Notes under the pieces: model-generated
What the model was told of the DNA's origin: nothing
Seen by the model: only the letters and a program-made list of their open reading frames with translations
Databases searched by the model: none
Made by a program: the position numbers and the translations under genes
Shown here: in pieces, positions 17,010 through 26,326 of the stretch
Numbering within the stretch: position 1 is the stretch's first letter
How the letters are laid out: each line of letters begins with the position of its first letter
Assembly (NCBI RefSeq): GCF_002261215.1
Contig: NZ_NEVS01000004.1
Location: 1,054,001 to 1,118,000 of the forward strand
Direction of reading: 5' to 3'
DNA from: Bordetella genomosp. 11
Lineage (GTDB): Bacteria; Pseudomonadota; Gammaproteobacteria; Burkholderiales; Burkholderiaceae_B
Length of the DNA stretch: 64,000 nucleotides

Positions 17010-19553
17010 TTATTGCGATGGGAAGCGCGTTAGTAACGACTCGCTCTCATTCGTCCGCGACGAGGCATGGCCTGCGGTGCCGCTCCTCGCGTACCGCACG
17101 GCCGGCGGCGCGTTTCCCGCCCTTAACAGGCGCAGGCCGTTGGCCACCACCAGCAGGCTGGTCCCCACATCGGCGAAGACGGCCATCCACAAGGTCGCCA
17201 GGCCGCTCAGGGCCAGCACCAGAAACACCGCCTTGATACCCAGGGCGAGCACGATGTTCTGCACCAGCACCCGATGCGTGGCACGGGACAGGGCGACGAA
17301 TTCGGCGACCTTGCGCGGGTCGTCGTCCATCAGGGCCACGTCCGCGGTCTCGATTGCCGTGCCCGTACCGGCCGCGCCCATGGCGAAACCGATGTCCGCG
17401 CGCGCCAGCGCCGGCGCATCGTTGATGCCGTCGCCCGCCATGCCGACAAGGCCGTCGCGCATGCGCGATTCCAGCGCGGCCAGCTTGTCCTCGGGCAACT
17501 GATCGCCACGCGCGTCGGCGATGTCCAACTGGCCGGCCACGGCACGCACCGCGGCCGTGTTGTCGCCGCTCAGCATCAGCGTGCGCACGCCCAGGCGATG
17601 CAGCATGCCGATGGCCGCGCGGCTTTCGGGCCGCACGGTATCGGCCACCGCGGCCACGGCGATCGCGCCATCGTCGCCGCACAGCACGACGGCGGTCTTG
17701 CCCTGCGCTTCCAGGGCATCCAGTACCTGCGTCAAGGCCGGCGTTTCCCAGCCCTGTTCGTTCATCAGCCGGCGATTGCCAAGGTGATAGCGGGTGCCAT
17801 CGATGCGGCCGCGTACGCCGCGGCCGGGCAGGGCGGCGAAATCCTCGACCTCGTGCAGCGGTCCGTTGCCATGCCCGCGCGCGATGGCCCGCGAAACCGG
17901 ATGATCCGAGCGGGCGGCCAAGCTGGCGGCCAGACGCGCGGTCTCGGGCGATGCAGGCGATTCGCCTGCGATGGCGGGCGATGCCTTGTCCGGGGCGGAC
18001 CGCGGCGCGCCGCCGGTCAGGGGGACGCCAGCGGTCGGGATCGCCACCAGATCGGTCAATGCCGGCTTGCCGTGCGTCAACGTGCCGGTCTTGTCGAAGG
18101 CCAGCCAGCGCAATTTACGGCCGTTCTCCAGGTAAACGCCGCCCTTGATCAGGATGCCGCGACGCGACGCGGCGGTCAGGCCGCTGACGACGCTGACCGG
18201 GGTGGAGATCACCAGCGCGCAAGGGCAGGCGATGATCAGCAGCGCCAGGGCGCGATACACCGCTTCGGCCCAGGGCTGCGCCCACAGCAGCGGAGGTACG
18301 CAGGCGGCCAGTACCGCGAGCACCACCACCGCGGGCGTGTAGATGCGGGAGAACCGATCGATGAAGCGCTGCATGGGCGCGCGCGACGCCGCCGCCTGTT
18401 CGACCGAGTGGATGATGCGGGCCAGCGTGGTGTCCTGCGCCGCCGCGGTGACGCGGTATTCGAACGAACCTTCCGCGTTGACGGTCGCCGCGTAGACGGG
18501 ATCGCCGGCCGTCTTGTCCGCGGGCAGGCTTTCGCCGGTGATGGCCGACTGATCGACGGCCGACCGTCCGGCCACGACGACGCCATCGGCGGCGATGCGC
18601 TCGCCGGGCCGCACGCGCACGATATCGCCGACCGCCAGTTCGGCCGCCGGCACCTCGCGCCAGGCGCCGTTTTCCCGCCGGGTCGCGGTGGGGGGCGCCA
18701 GATCGAGCAGGCCGCGCACCGCGTGCCGCGCGCGATCCAGCGAACGGGCTTCGATCTGTTCGGCGACATTGAACAGGAACATCACCATGGCGGCCTCGGG
18801 CCATTGCCCGATGACGGCCGCGCCGGTGACGGCGATGCTCATCAGGGCATTGATGTTCAAATTGCCGTTGCGCACGGCGATCCAGCCCTTGCGATACGTG
18901 TTCAGCCCGCAGGCCAGCACGGACGCCACGGCCAGGACGGCGCTGACGACGCCCGGCATGCCGGTGAAATGCGCCGCCTCGGCCAGCGCCGCGAGGACGC
19001 CGGCCGCGGCCAGCAGCTTCCAGCGTGGCCGCTCGGCGGGCGGCGGCATCGCCGGGGCCTGGTCGGCCAGTACTTCGGGGGTCATGCCGACCGCGCGGAT
19101 GCCGGCCAGCACCTGCTCCCGCGCGGCCGGTTCATGCGCCACGGAAAGGATGCGTCGCATCAGGTCGAAGTGCATATCGGCCACGCCAGCCATGCCGCCG
19201 AGTTTCTTGCGCAGCAAGGCCTCTTCGGTCGGGCAGTCCATTTGCCCGATGCGTATCCGGGTCAGCGTCATGCCGGCCTCGACTTCCATCGCCGGCGGCG
19301 CCGAGGCATCGGCGGGGTGATCGCCGTGGCAGCACGCCGCAGTGTGGCGATGCGCCGCAGCGTCCTGGCAGGACGACCCGGCGCCGCCGTGGGCCAGATT
19401 GTGACCATGATCGTGACTATGATCGTGACCATGACCATGATCGTGGCCATGATCGTGCGGGTGGCCGTGGGCATGTCCGTGCTCGTGCGCGTGGCAGCAA
19501 TCGTCCTCCGGCCGGGAGGCCCGCACCTGGATGGGAATCGTTTTCTTGTCCAT
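17010..19553 (-). CDS. Zn/Cd/Pb-exporting P1B-type ATPase with His-rich N-terminus
   Basis: An 847-residue P1B-ATPase of the CadA/ZntA type, inner-membrane, exporting divalent soft metals with ATP. Residues about 17-70 carry a His-Gly-His-Asp run with Cys pairs (a likely Zn-binding tail). Next is a heavy-metal-associated domain with MDCPTEE, then the transmembrane domain with CPCAL, the actuator (TGES), the phosphorylation motif DKTGTLTHG and the [10 protein letters not shown] hinge. The CPC plus MDCPTEE pattern and the C-terminal AIETADVALMDDDPRKV are as in CadA/ZntA, not copper pumps. It is divergent from a MerR-type regulator with a MerR-type promoter between them. Zn, Cd and Pb cannot be separated by sequence, so no symbol is given. 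Confidence 0.93.
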   Translation of the reverse strand: MDKKTIPIQVRASRPEDDCCHAHEHGHAHGHPHDHGHDHGHGHDHSHDHGHNLAHGGAGSSCQDAAAHRHTAACCHGDHPADASAPPAMEVEAGMTLTRIRIGQMDCPTEEALLRKKLGGMAGVADMHFDLMRRILSVAHEPAAREQVLAGIRAVGMTPEVLADQAPAMPPPAERPRWKLLAAAGVLAALAEAAHFTGMPGVVSAVLAVASVLACGLNTYRKGWIAVRNGNLNINALMSIAVTGAAVIGQWPEAAMVMFLFNVAEQIEARSLDRARHAVRGLLDLAPPTATRRENGAWREVPAAELAVGDIVRVRPGERIAADGVVVAGRSAVDQSAITGESLPADKTAGDPVYAATVNAEGSFEYRVTAAAQDTTLARIIHSVEQAAASRAPMQRFIDRFSRIYTPAVVVLAVLAACVPPLLWAQPWAEAVYRALALLIIACPCALVISTPVSVVSGLTAASRRGILIKGGVYLENGRKLRWLAFDKTGTLTHGKPALTDLVAIPTAGVPLTGGAPRSAPDKASPAIAGESPASPETARLAASLAARSDHPVSRAIARGHGNGPLHEVEDFAALPGRGVRGRIDGTRYHLGNRRLMNEQGWETPALTQVLDALEAQGKTAVVLCGDDGAIAVAAVADTVRPESRAAIGMLHRLGVRTLMLSGDNTAAVRAVAGQLDIADARGDQLPEDKLAALESRMRDGLVGMAGDGINDAPALARADIGFAMGAAGTGTAIETADVALMDDDPRKVAEFVALSRATHRVLVQNIVLALGIKAVFLVLALSGLATLWMAVFADVGTSLLVVANGLRLLRAGNAPPAVRYARSGTAGHASSRTNESESLLTRFPSQ

Positions 19554-19560
19554 AGCGGTA

Positions 19561-19591
19561 ATTGGACACCCTGGGGTTACTATAGGGTCAA
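19561..19591 (-). promoter_or_regulatory. MerR-type operator/promoter of the Zn/Cd/Pb ATPase gene
   Basis: On the minus strand TTGACC (19591-19586) is followed after a 19-bp spacer by TCCAAT (19566-19561). The spacer contains an imperfect 21-bp dyad with ACCCT/AGGGT ends (19568-19588). The overlong spacer with the dyad between -35 and -10 is the signature of promoters twisted open by MerR-family activators such as CadR, PbrR and ZntR. It faces the ATPase gene. Confidence 0.8.
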
Positions 19592-19613
19592 GTCAACGAA
19601 CAGGAGGATCTCC

Positions 19614-20048
19614 ATGAAGATCGGAGAACTGGCCAAAACGGCCGGCACCACCGTGGAGACGGTCCGCTACTACGAGAAGGAAGGCCTGCTGCCCGCTCCG
19701 GAACGGGGTGCGAATAACTACCGCAGCTATGGTCCGCTGCATGTCGAGCGTCTACGCCTGATCCGCAACTGCCGCGCACTGGATATGACCCAGGATGAGA
19801 TCCGGGCGATCCTCAGGCTGGCCGACAGCCAGGCGGCGAACTGCGGCCCCATCAATGAAATCTTCGAAGACCACATCCGGCACGTCGACGAACGTATCGC
19901 CGAACTGACACAGTTGAAGCGGCAATTGTCGGCGCTGCGCCAGCGCTGCCTGTCGGCGCAGCCCCACGCGGAGGACTGTGGAATCCTCCACGGCCTGGCG
20001 GAAATGCAGGTCGAGGAGCGCCCCGAACGCCATACCCACCTGGGTTGA
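19614..20048 (+). CDS. MerR-family Cd/Pb/Zn-responsive regulator (CadR/PbrR type)
   Basis: A 144-residue regulator starting at 19614 after AGGAGGA. The MerR HTH is at residues 1-40 (MKIGELAKTAGTTVETVRYY, EKEGLLPAPER), followed by the dimerisation helix. Metal-site cysteines are in QAANCGP, RQRC and EDCG, the three-Cys arrangement of CadR/PbrR, and the C-terminus has His residues (RHTHLG) as in CadR. It should bind the dyad at 19568-19588 and activate the divergent ATPase gene when metal is bound. CadR versus PbrR identity is not decided by sequence. Confidence 0.9.
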   Translation: MKIGELAKTAGTTVETVRYYEKEGLLPAPERGANNYRSYGPLHVERLRLIRNCRALDMTQDEIRAILRLADSQAANCGPINEIFEDHIRHVDERIAELTQLKRQLSALRQRCLSAQPHAEDCGILHGLAEMQVEERPERHTHLG

Positions 20049-20113
20049 CCTCTATCGCCCGCCGCCGCGCGCGGACCGGGCTACCTCCGTACCGTAATCC
20101 CTATCGACACCCC

Positions 20114-20698
20114 ATGACTTCCGCACCCATACACGCCCTGCATACCCGACGTTCGATGAAGTTCCTGCGCGCGCCCGCGCCGCGCCCCGAAGAACTGGAC
20201 CAGATGCTGCAAGCCGCCATGTCGGCGCCGGACCACGGCGCCTTGCGCCCCTGGCGCTTCAAGCTGATCCGTGGCGAGGCCATCGGCCGGCTGGCGGATA
20301 TGGCGCTGGACGCCGTCAAGCGCAGCGGCGACAAGCGCATGACGCCCGAAAAGGAAAAGTCCGTACGCGAATGGCTGGCCGGCGTGCCCTTGATGATCGC
20401 GCTGGCCCAGAAGATCGACCACGACAACGTCAAGATCCCCGAGCAGGAGCAACTGCTGGCCACCGGCGCGTCGGTGATGAACATCCTGAATGCCGCGCAT
20501 ATGCTGGGATATGGCGCATTCTGGAGCACCGGCCTGGGAACCTATCTGGAGCCGGTGCAGGAAGCCCTGGGCTTCGATTCCCTGGACTACCGTTTCCTGG
20601 GATTCCTGGCGATCGGCACGCCGGCCTGCGCCGTGCCGCCGGCCAATCGCCCGGATTTTCGCGAGTTCGTGTCCGATTGGACAGGCCAGCCGGCCTGA
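20114..20698 (+). CDS. nitroreductase family protein (YdjA-like)
   Basis: A 194-residue FMN-dependent oxidoreductase of the small nitroreductase group. Diagnostic segments are TRRSMKFLRAPAPRPEELDQML, AMSAPDHGALRPWRFKLI (FMN phosphate and ring contacts), ASVMNILNAAHMLGYGAFWSTG and FLGFLAIGTPA. These enzymes reduce nitro groups or enones using NAD(P)H as flavin-bound homodimers. It is 65 bp downstream of the MerR-type regulator gene, and may be read through from it. It has no obvious link to metal resistance. The start at 20114 gives the usual family length. Confidence 0.88.
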   Translation: MTSAPIHALHTRRSMKFLRAPAPRPEELDQMLQAAMSAPDHGALRPWRFKLIRGEAIGRLADMALDAVKRSGDKRMTPEKEKSVREWLAGVPLMIALAQKIDHDNVKIPEQEQLLATGASVMNILNAAHMLGYGAFWSTGLGTYLEPVQEALGFDSLDYRFLGFLAIGTPACAVPPANRPDFREFVSDWTGQPA

Positions 20699-20710
20699 GC
20701 GCCAGCCGCT

Positions 20711-21100
20711 TCAGCCCGCGGCCAGTTCGTCCATGATGGGACATTCCGGGCGGCTATCGCCATGGCAATGGTCCGCCAGGTGGTGCAGCGTGTCGGCCAT
20801 CTGCTGCAGCTCGCGCGCCTTGCGCTCGAGCGCCGCCACATGTTCCATGGCGATCCGTTTCACATCGCCGCTGGCCCGGCTGCGGTCGCGCCACAGGGCC
20901 AGCAGGTCGCGCATCTGTTCGACGGAGAATCCCAGGTCGCGTGCGCGCCTGATGAACCGCAGCGTATGCACGTCATGGTCGCCATAGATGCGATAGCCGG
21001 CCTCCGTGCGTTCCGGTGCGCGTGTCAGCCCGATGCTTTCGTAATAGCGGATCATTTTGGCAGTGATGCCGGATGCCGTTGCCGCTTGCCCGATATTCAT
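20711..21100 (-). CDS. cueR: copper-responsive MerR regulator CueR
   Basis: A 129-residue MerR-family regulator: HTH at [20 protein letters not shown] (residues 1-20), [17 protein letters not shown] wing, then the coiled dimer helix. The metal loop [11 protein letters not shown] has two Cys eight positions apart, exactly the CueR Cu(I) site geometry (C-x7-C). Its ATG overlaps the copA stop (ATGA across 21097-21100), so cueR is the second gene of a copA-cueR operon and is produced under its own control. It would activate the two CueR-type promoters at 23522-23552 and 23577-23607. Confidence 0.92.
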   Translation of the reverse strand: MNIGQAATASGITAKMIRYYESIGLTRAPERTEAGYRIYGDHDVHTLRFIRRARDLGFSVEQMRDLLALWRDRSRASGDVKRIAMEHVAALERKARELQQMADTLHHLADHCHGDSRPECPIMDELAAG

Positions 21101-23493
21101 GATGTTTTCGCTCCGGATGGAAGCTCCGCGCCGCGATCGCCCGCGCGTGCGCGGCCGGCGCGCGGGAGCGCCCCCTGGCCGCGGGCGTCGAAGGCCCGCA
21201 GGCGCAGGGCATTGCCGACCACGAACAGGCTGGACAGGGCCATCGCCGCCGCCGCGAAAACCGGCGACAGCGAGGGTCCATGGAACAGCGCCAGCAGCCC
21301 CGCGGCGAGCGGGATCAGCGCAACGTTGTAGATAAAGGCCCAGAACAGGTTCTGGCGGATGTTGGCCAGCGTCGCCCGGCTGATCGCCATGGCCCGCGGC
21401 ACGCCCGCCGGATCTCCCGCCATCAGCACCACGGACGCGGCGTCGATGGCGACGTCGGTCCCCGTCCCGATGGCAATCCCGACATCGGCCGCCGCCAGCG
21501 CGGGAGCATCGTTGATGCCGTCGCCGACAAAAGCGAGCAGGGGACGCTCCGCCTTTGCACCGGACTTCGCCGCGCCGCCATGCCCGCCGGCTTGCTCGCG
21601 CAGCGCGCGCACCGCCTCGACCTTGCCTTCCGGCAGGACTTCGGCGCGCACGTCGTCGATTCCCAGCACGGTGGCGACCGCCCGGGCGGTGTGGCGGTTG
21701 TCGCCGGTAATCATCACGGTGCGTACGCCGGCCTCGCGCAGGGCGGCGATCGCCGCCGCCGATGTCTCGCGGATGGGGTCTTCCACCGCCATGACGGCCG
21801 CGGCGGTGCCGTCGACGGCCACGTAGATGGCGGTTTTTCCGGCCCGCGCCCAATCGTCCGCCATGCCGGCCAGGGTGCCGGCGTCGATGCCGTGTTCGCG
21901 CATCAGCCGTTCGCCGCCCACAAGCAGGCGGTGTCCCCCCACATCGCCGCGCACGCCCGCGCCGGCGATGGCGAGGAAGTCGCCGACAGGCGACGTCGCC
22001 AGCCCCGCGGTCCGGGCCGCGGCGACGATTGCCGAGGCGATCGGGTGCTCCGAAGCGGCCTGTACCGACGCCGTCCACGCCAGCACGTCCTCGCGGCGGA
22101 ATCCCGGCGCCATTGCCATATCGGTCATTGCGGGCTTGCCCAGCGTCAGGGTGCCCGTCTTGTCGAAGGCAACGGTCTTGACGTCGCGCAGGCTTTGCAA
22201 CGCGTCGCCCTGGCGGAACAGGACTCCCATCTCGGCGGCCCGGCCGGTTCCCACCATGATGGACATGGGTGTCGCCAGTCCCATGGCGCAGGGGCAAGCG
22301 ACGATCAGCACGGCGACCGCGTGCACCAGCGCCTGCGGCAGGGCAGGCTGCGGGCCGAACGCCAGCCAGGCGAAGAACGTCACGGCGGCCACCGCCATGA
22401 TGGCGGGCACGAAACGGTAGGTGATGCGGTCCACCAGGCTCTGGATGGGCAGCTTGGCGCCCTGGGCATCCTGCACCATGCGGGCGATGCGCGCCAGCGC
22501 CGTGTCCGCGCCGGTGTGCGTTACCTGGACGGTCAGCGTGCCCTGCGTGTTGAGGGTGCCGCCGGTGACCGCGTCGCCAGCGCGCTTCTCCACGGGTATC
22601 GGTTCGCCGGTGATCATGGACTCATCGATGAAGGATGTGCCGTCCAGCACCTTGCCATCGACCGGGATTTTTTCGCCGGGGCGTATCCGCACCACGTCGC
22701 CCGCGCGCACCGATTCGATGGGGACGTCCACCGTGTCCTGTCCGCGCAGGACCCTGGCCTGGCGCGGCTGCAGCGATGCCAGCCGCGCGATTGCCGCTCC
22801 GGTCCGGCCCTTGGCGCGGGCTTCCAGCAGGCGTCCCAGCAGGATCAGCGTGACAATGACCGCGGCAGCCTCGAAATACACGTGTCGCGCATCCTCGGGC
22901 AGCCATTGGGGCGCGAAAGTGGCTACCGCCGAATACAGCCACGCGCTGCCGGCGCCCACCGCGACCAGCGAGTTCATGTCGGGACCGCCACGCGCCAGGG
23001 CGGCGCCGCCCTTGAGGAAAAAATCGCGGCCGGGACCGGCCAGTACCAGCGTGGTCAGGCCCCATTGCAGCAGCCACAGGCGCGCCGTGCCGACGTACAT
23101 ATTTAGGCTGTGATGCAGGCCGGGAAAGATATGCCCGCCCATTTCCAGGAAGAAGACGGGCAGGGTAAGCAGAAGGGCGAGGGCAAAACGGCGGCCCAGC
23201 CGGCGGGCTTCCGCTTCGCGGGCCTGGGCCTGGCGTGCCGTTTCGTCCTCGTCGCGGACCAGGGCCCTGGCGCCGTAGCCTGCCTTGGCCACCGCGGCGA
23301 CCAGGGCGTCGGCCGTGACGTCGCCGGCTGGCTGGAAGGCGACGTGCGCGCGCTCCGTGGCCAGGTTGACACTGGCGGCGCGCACACCGGGCACGGCGGA
23401 CAAGGCATTTTCGACACGCTTGACGCAGGACGCGCAGGTCATGCCTTCTATGGACAGATCCAGGCCGGCGCCGGGTTCGGGAGAGGGTTTCAT
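21097..23493 (-). CDS. copA: Cu(+)-exporting P1B-type ATPase CopA
   Basis: A 798-residue copper pump of the inner membrane. The start at 23493 is chosen because the HMA domain begins just after it and the upstream extension would run through the promoter. It has a single N-terminal heavy-metal-associated domain ([10 protein letters not shown], about residues 17-26), eight predicted membrane helices with [10 protein letters not shown] in helix 6, the actuator [16 protein letters not shown] and [10 protein letters not shown]. The CPC motif with GMTCASC marks Cu(I) specificity. It is followed by overlapping cueR and is divergent from copZ, forming a complete copper export module. Confidence 0.95.
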   Translation of the reverse strand: MKPSPEPGAGLDLSIEGMTCASCVKRVENALSAVPGVRAASVNLATERAHVAFQPAGDVTADALVAAVAKAGYGARALVRDEDETARQAQAREAEARRLGRRFALALLLTLPVFFLEMGGHIFPGLHHSLNMYVGTARLWLLQWGLTTLVLAGPGRDFFLKGGAALARGGPDMNSLVAVGAGSAWLYSAVATFAPQWLPEDARHVYFEAAAVIVTLILLGRLLEARAKGRTGAAIARLASLQPRQARVLRGQDTVDVPIESVRAGDVVRIRPGEKIPVDGKVLDGTSFIDESMITGEPIPVEKRAGDAVTGGTLNTQGTLTVQVTHTGADTALARIARMVQDAQGAKLPIQSLVDRITYRFVPAIMAVAAVTFFAWLAFGPQPALPQALVHAVAVLIVACPCAMGLATPMSIMVGTGRAAEMGVLFRQGDALQSLRDVKTVAFDKTGTLTLGKPAMTDMAMAPGFRREDVLAWTASVQAASEHPIASAIVAAARTAGLATSPVGDFLAIAGAGVRGDVGGHRLLVGGERLMREHGIDAGTLAGMADDWARAGKTAIYVAVDGTAAAVMAVEDPIRETSAAAIAALREAGVRTVMITGDNRHTARAVATVLGIDDVRAEVLPEGKVEAVRALREQAGGHGGAAKSGAKAERPLLAFVGDGINDAPALAAADVGIAIGTGTDVAIDAASVVLMAGDPAGVPRAMAISRATLANIRQNLFWAFIYNVALIPLAAGLLALFHGPSLSPVFAAAAMALSSLFVVGNALRLRAFDARGQGALPRAGRARAGDRGAELPSGAKTS

Positions 23494-23521
23494 GTCGGCT
23501 TCCAGATAAAGAATGCTGCCT

Positions 23522-23552
23522 AGTCTGATCCTTCCCATAATGGTAAGGTCAA
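23522..23552 (-). promoter_or_regulatory. CueR-type promoter of copA-cueR
   Basis: On the minus strand TTGACC (23552-23547), a 19-bp spacer containing the CueR-like dyad half-sites CCTTACC and GGGAAGG, then CAGACT (23527-23522). The arrangement matches known CueR targets, which carry an ACCTTCC-type dyad between -35 and -10. Confidence 0.8.
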
Positions 23553-23576
23553 GCCACGGGCAGCGCCAGCGCGGTG

Positions 23577-23607
23577 TTGACCTTGCCATCATAGGAAGGT
23601 GTAGCCT
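23577..23607 (+). promoter_or_regulatory. CueR-type promoter of copZ
   Basis: TTGACC at 23577-23582, a 19-bp spacer carrying a dyad (ACCTTGCC and AGGAAGGT, 23580-23600), then TAGCCT at 23602-23607. It is a second copy of the copA promoter, 25 bp away and facing the other way, directed at copZ. Confidence 0.8.
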
Positions 23608-23675
23608 TTCAACATCGTCGGGGCGTATCGCCCCGCGTGAAGGCGGCACGTCGCCGCTATCCGCTTGAAGGAGTC

Positions 23676-23879
23676 ATGATGGTCCTGCAATATCAAGTCC
23701 CCGACATGTCCTGCGATCACTGTGTCAAGGCGATTACCCGGGCGGTAACCGAAGCCCTGCCTGGCGCGGCGGTTCGGGTGGAACTGTCCGATCACCGCGT
23801 GACGGTGACCGGCACGGAAGACAAGCCGACCGTGGAACGCGCAATACGGGGCGCGGGCTACACGCCCACGCCGGTCTAG
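23676..23879 (+). CDS. copZ: copper chaperone CopZ (HMA domain protein)
   Basis: A 67-residue single-domain heavy-metal-associated protein starting at 23676 after GAAGGAG. The metal motif is MSCDHC (Cys13, Cys16), followed by the ferredoxin-like fold ([28 protein letters not shown]) and ending GAGYTPTPV. It carries Cu(I) in the cytoplasm to CopA. Its CueR-type promoter and position divergent from copA support this role. Confidence 0.9.
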   Translation: MMVLQYQVPDMSCDHCVKAITRAVTEALPGAAVRVELSDHRVTVTGTEDKPTVERAIRGAGYTPTPV

Positions 23880-23900
23880 CCCTGTGGAGGGGCGTCATTG

Positions 23901-23970
23901 AAGCAAGCTATCGATTTATAAGAATTATTAAATTTGATGTTTCGATAGAGGATATTTATTATTCATCCAT
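23901..23970 (+). promoter_or_regulatory. AT-rich upstream region of the peroxiredoxin-glutaredoxin gene
   Basis: This 70-bp stretch is far more AT-rich than its surroundings and carries an inverted repeat CTATCGA (23909-23915) / TCGATAG (23942-23948). ATAG/CTAT half-sites are the building blocks of OxyR sites, but the internal spacing does not fit the four-block OxyR pattern well. I see it as a likely promoter region for the peroxide-defence gene, with OxyR control only possible. Confidence 0.35.
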
Positions 23971-24007
23971 GGCGTCCTTGCCCCAACCCGAATCCGGAGA
24001 TTTACCG

Positions 24008-24736
24008 ATGCTGCAAGCCCGCGAAGGCCAACGTGTTCCCAACGTCACTTTCCCCGTCCGCGAAGACAACGCGTGGAAACAGGTGTCGAGCGACGATATC
24101 TTCAAGAACAAGACTGTCGTCGTCTTTTCGCTGCCCGGCGCTTTCACGCCGACCTGCTCGTCCACGCACCTGCCGCGCTACAACGAATTGGCGCCCGCCT
24201 TTTTCGCCAACGGTGTCGACAGCATCGTGTGCGTTTCGGTGAACGACACCTTCGTCATGAACGAATGGGCGAAGGACCAGGAATCGTCGAACATCACATT
24301 GCTGCCGGACGGTAATGGCGACTTCACCGAAGGCATGGGGATGCTGGTCGACAAGCGCAACCTGGGCTTCGGCAAGCGCAGCTGGCGCTATTCCATGCTG
24401 GTGCGCGACGGCGTGGTCGAAAAAATGTTCATCGAACCGGAAAAGGACGGCGATCCTTTCGAAGTTTCCGATGCCGATACCATGCTGAACTACCTTGCCC
24501 CCGAGGCCCGCAAGCCGGATCAGGTCGTGGTGTTTTCCAAGCCCGGCTGCCCGTTCTGCATCGAAGCGAAGGCGCTGCTGGATAGCAAGGGTTACGCGAC
24601 GATCGACATCCCGCTCGAAAACAAAGTGCGTGGCCGGGTGATCGGTGCCGTGTCGGGCAAGGCCACCGCGCCGCAGGTCTTCATCAATGGCGCGCTGATC
24701 GGCGGCCTGGAAGAACTCAAGGCGCATTTCGCCTGA
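24008..24736 (+). CDS. peroxiredoxin 5-glutaredoxin hybrid peroxidase
   Basis: A 242-residue fusion, starting at 24008 behind a GGAG site. Residues 1-165 are a Prx5-type peroxiredoxin with the peroxidatic Cys50 in [14 protein letters not shown]. Residues 170-242 are a glutaredoxin domain with CPFC (Cys181, Cys184) and the GSH-site [14 protein letters not shown]. Such hybrids, known from Haemophilus and Neisseria, reduce hydrogen peroxide and alkyl hydroperoxides with glutathione as the direct donor. It is cytoplasmic. A lipoamide-dehydrogenase-like flavoprotein follows 63 bp later, possibly on the same transcript. Confidence 0.94.
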   Translation: MLQAREGQRVPNVTFPVREDNAWKQVSSDDIFKNKTVVVFSLPGAFTPTCSSTHLPRYNELAPAFFANGVDSIVCVSVNDTFVMNEWAKDQESSNITLLPDGNGDFTEGMGMLVDKRNLGFGKRSWRYSMLVRDGVVEKMFIEPEKDGDPFEVSDADTMLNYLAPEARKPDQVVVFSKPGCPFCIEAKALLDSKGYATIDIPLENKVRGRVIGAVSGKATAPQVFINGALIGGLEELKAHFA

Positions 24737-24799
24737 GCCTCCGGCCGCGGACGGACATGACCTCGCAATAACATCATCCGAGCATCATAAGGATTACGC

Positions 24800-26218
24800 A
24801 TGAAAACCTTGCACACCGATGTGGCCGTTATCGGCGCCGGCACTGCGGGCCTGGGCGCCTATCGCGCGGCGGTGGCCGCGGGCAAGCGCGCCGTGATCAT
24901 AGAGGGCGGGCAATACGGCACGACCTGCGCGCGGATCGGCTGCATGCCCTCCAAGCTGCTGATCGCGGCCGCCGAGGCGGCACATGCCGCCGCGCATGGC
25001 GCGCCCTTCGGCGTGCACGTGGACGGCAAGGTGCGTGTCGATGGACGCGAGGTCATGGACCGCGTCAAGCGGGAACGCGACCGCTTCGTGGGCTTCGTCC
25101 TCGAAGGCGTGGAGAACATTCCCGCCGAGGACAAGCTGCGAGGCTATGCGCGGTTCGTTACGGACACGGTGCTGCGCGTCGATGACCATACCGAGGTGCA
25201 TGCGCGCAGCGTGGTGATCGCGACCGGCTCGACGCCTGCCGTTCCCGCGTCCTTCCACGCGCTGGGCGACAGGCTGGTGGTCAACGATGACGTCTTCTAT
25301 TGGGACGACCTGCCGGGCAGCGTCGCGGTTTTCGGGCCCGGCGTCATCGGGCTGGAACTGGGACAGGCGTTGGCGCGGCTGGGTGTGCGTGTCCGCGTCT
25401 TCGGTGTCAGCGGCAGCCTGGGCGGTATCACCGATCCCGCCGTGCGCCAAAGCGCGAAGAAGGCTTTCCAGGAAGAGTTCTACCTGGATCCCGATGCGCG
25501 CGTACTGGAAACGTCACGAGATGGCGACCGGGCGCGTGTGCGCTACGTCGCGCTGGACAATACGGAGCGCGTCGAGCATTTCGACTATGTCCTCGTCGCC
25601 GCCGGGCGTCGGCCCAACGTGGGCAATTTGTCCCTGCAGAACACCAGCCTGAAGTTGAACGCGGCGGGTGTTCCGGAATACGACCGCTACACGATGCAGG
25701 CGGGCAAGTCGCCCATCTTCATCGCCGGCGATGCGAACAGCGATCTGCCCCTGCTGCACGAGGCAGCGGACGAAGGCCGTATCGCGGGACAAAACGCCGC
25801 CAGTTTTCCTCAGGTCCAGGCGGGCTTGCGCCGCGCACCCATGGCGGTGGTGTTTTCGGATCCGCAGATCGCGGTGGTCGGCACGCCTTACAACCGCTTG
25901 CCCGAGGGGAACTATGTCACCGGCGAGGTGGACTTCGGCAACCAGGGACGTTCGCGCGTCATGCTGAAGAACAAGGGGCGGCTGCACGTATATGCGGAAC
26001 GCGGCACCGGCCGGTTCCTGGGGGCCGAGATGGTCGGTCCCAGCGTCGAACACCTGGCCCATTTGCTGGCCTGGGCGCTGCAGCAGGAGCTGACCGTGGC
26101 CCGCATGCTCGAGATGCCGTTCTACCACCCGGTGGTTGAAGAGGGCTTGCGCACCGCGCTGCGCGACGCCGAAGCGCAGGTCCGGGCGCAAGAGCCGGCG
26201 CTGGCTAACGCTGCATAG
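24800..26218 (+). CDS. dihydrolipoamide dehydrogenase-like FAD disulfide oxidoreductase
   Basis: A 472-residue class I pyridine nucleotide-disulfide oxidoreductase: FAD motif DVAVIGAGTAGLGAYRAA at the N-terminus, redox pair Cys43/Cys48 in TTCARIGCMPSK, an NAD-binding segment VAVFGPGVIGLELGQALARLG, the FAD-binding FIAGDAN, and the C-terminal dimer-interface base HPVVEE (usual HPxxxE). It is distinct from the lipoyl-domain-fused LpdA at 40531. In this position after a glutathione-linked peroxidase it may serve redox defence rather than a 2-oxoacid dehydrogenase (inference). Lipoamide or another disulfide could be the substrate. Confidence 0.88.
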   Translation: MKTLHTDVAVIGAGTAGLGAYRAAVAAGKRAVIIEGGQYGTTCARIGCMPSKLLIAAAEAAHAAAHGAPFGVHVDGKVRVDGREVMDRVKRERDRFVGFVLEGVENIPAEDKLRGYARFVTDTVLRVDDHTEVHARSVVIATGSTPAVPASFHALGDRLVVNDDVFYWDDLPGSVAVFGPGVIGLELGQALARLGVRVRVFGVSGSLGGITDPAVRQSAKKAFQEEFYLDPDARVLETSRDGDRARVRYVALDNTERVEHFDYVLVAAGRRPNVGNLSLQNTSLKLNAAGVPEYDRYTMQAGKSPIFIAGDANSDLPLLHEAADEGRIAGQNAASFPQVQAGLRRAPMAVVFSDPQIAVVGTPYNRLPEGNYVTGEVDFGNQGRSRVMLKNKGRLHVYAERGTGRFLGAEMVGPSVEHLAHLLAWALQQELTVARMLEMPFYHPVVEEGLRTALRDAEAQVRAQEPALANAA

Positions 26219-26250
26219 GTGTGCCGCTCGCGGCGCGCCCGTGGCCTTGC

Positions 26251-26284
26251 GGCCTGCCGGTAACACGGCAGGCCGTTTGTCTTT
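26251..26284 (+). terminator. intrinsic terminator after the flavoprotein gene
   Basis: A perfect 9-bp stem GGCCTGCCG / CGGCAGGCC (26251-26259, 26266-26274) with a 6-nt loop is followed by GTTTGTCTTT. It lies between the convergent flavoprotein and orphan genes. Confidence 0.75.
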
Positions 26285-26326
26285 CAGCGGTGGCGCGCGG
26301 CCAAGGGGCGGCACCGTGACACGGTG

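Noticed and set aside
17274..19600. Long plus-strand extension ahead of the MerR-type regulator
   Set aside because: It is antisense to the P-type ATPase; the regulator starts at 19614 with a good ribosome site and family N-terminus.
24800..26218. Naming this gene lpdA
   Set aside because: The pdh operon carries its own lipoyl-fused E3. This flavoprotein stands with a peroxidase and its disulfide substrate is not established.
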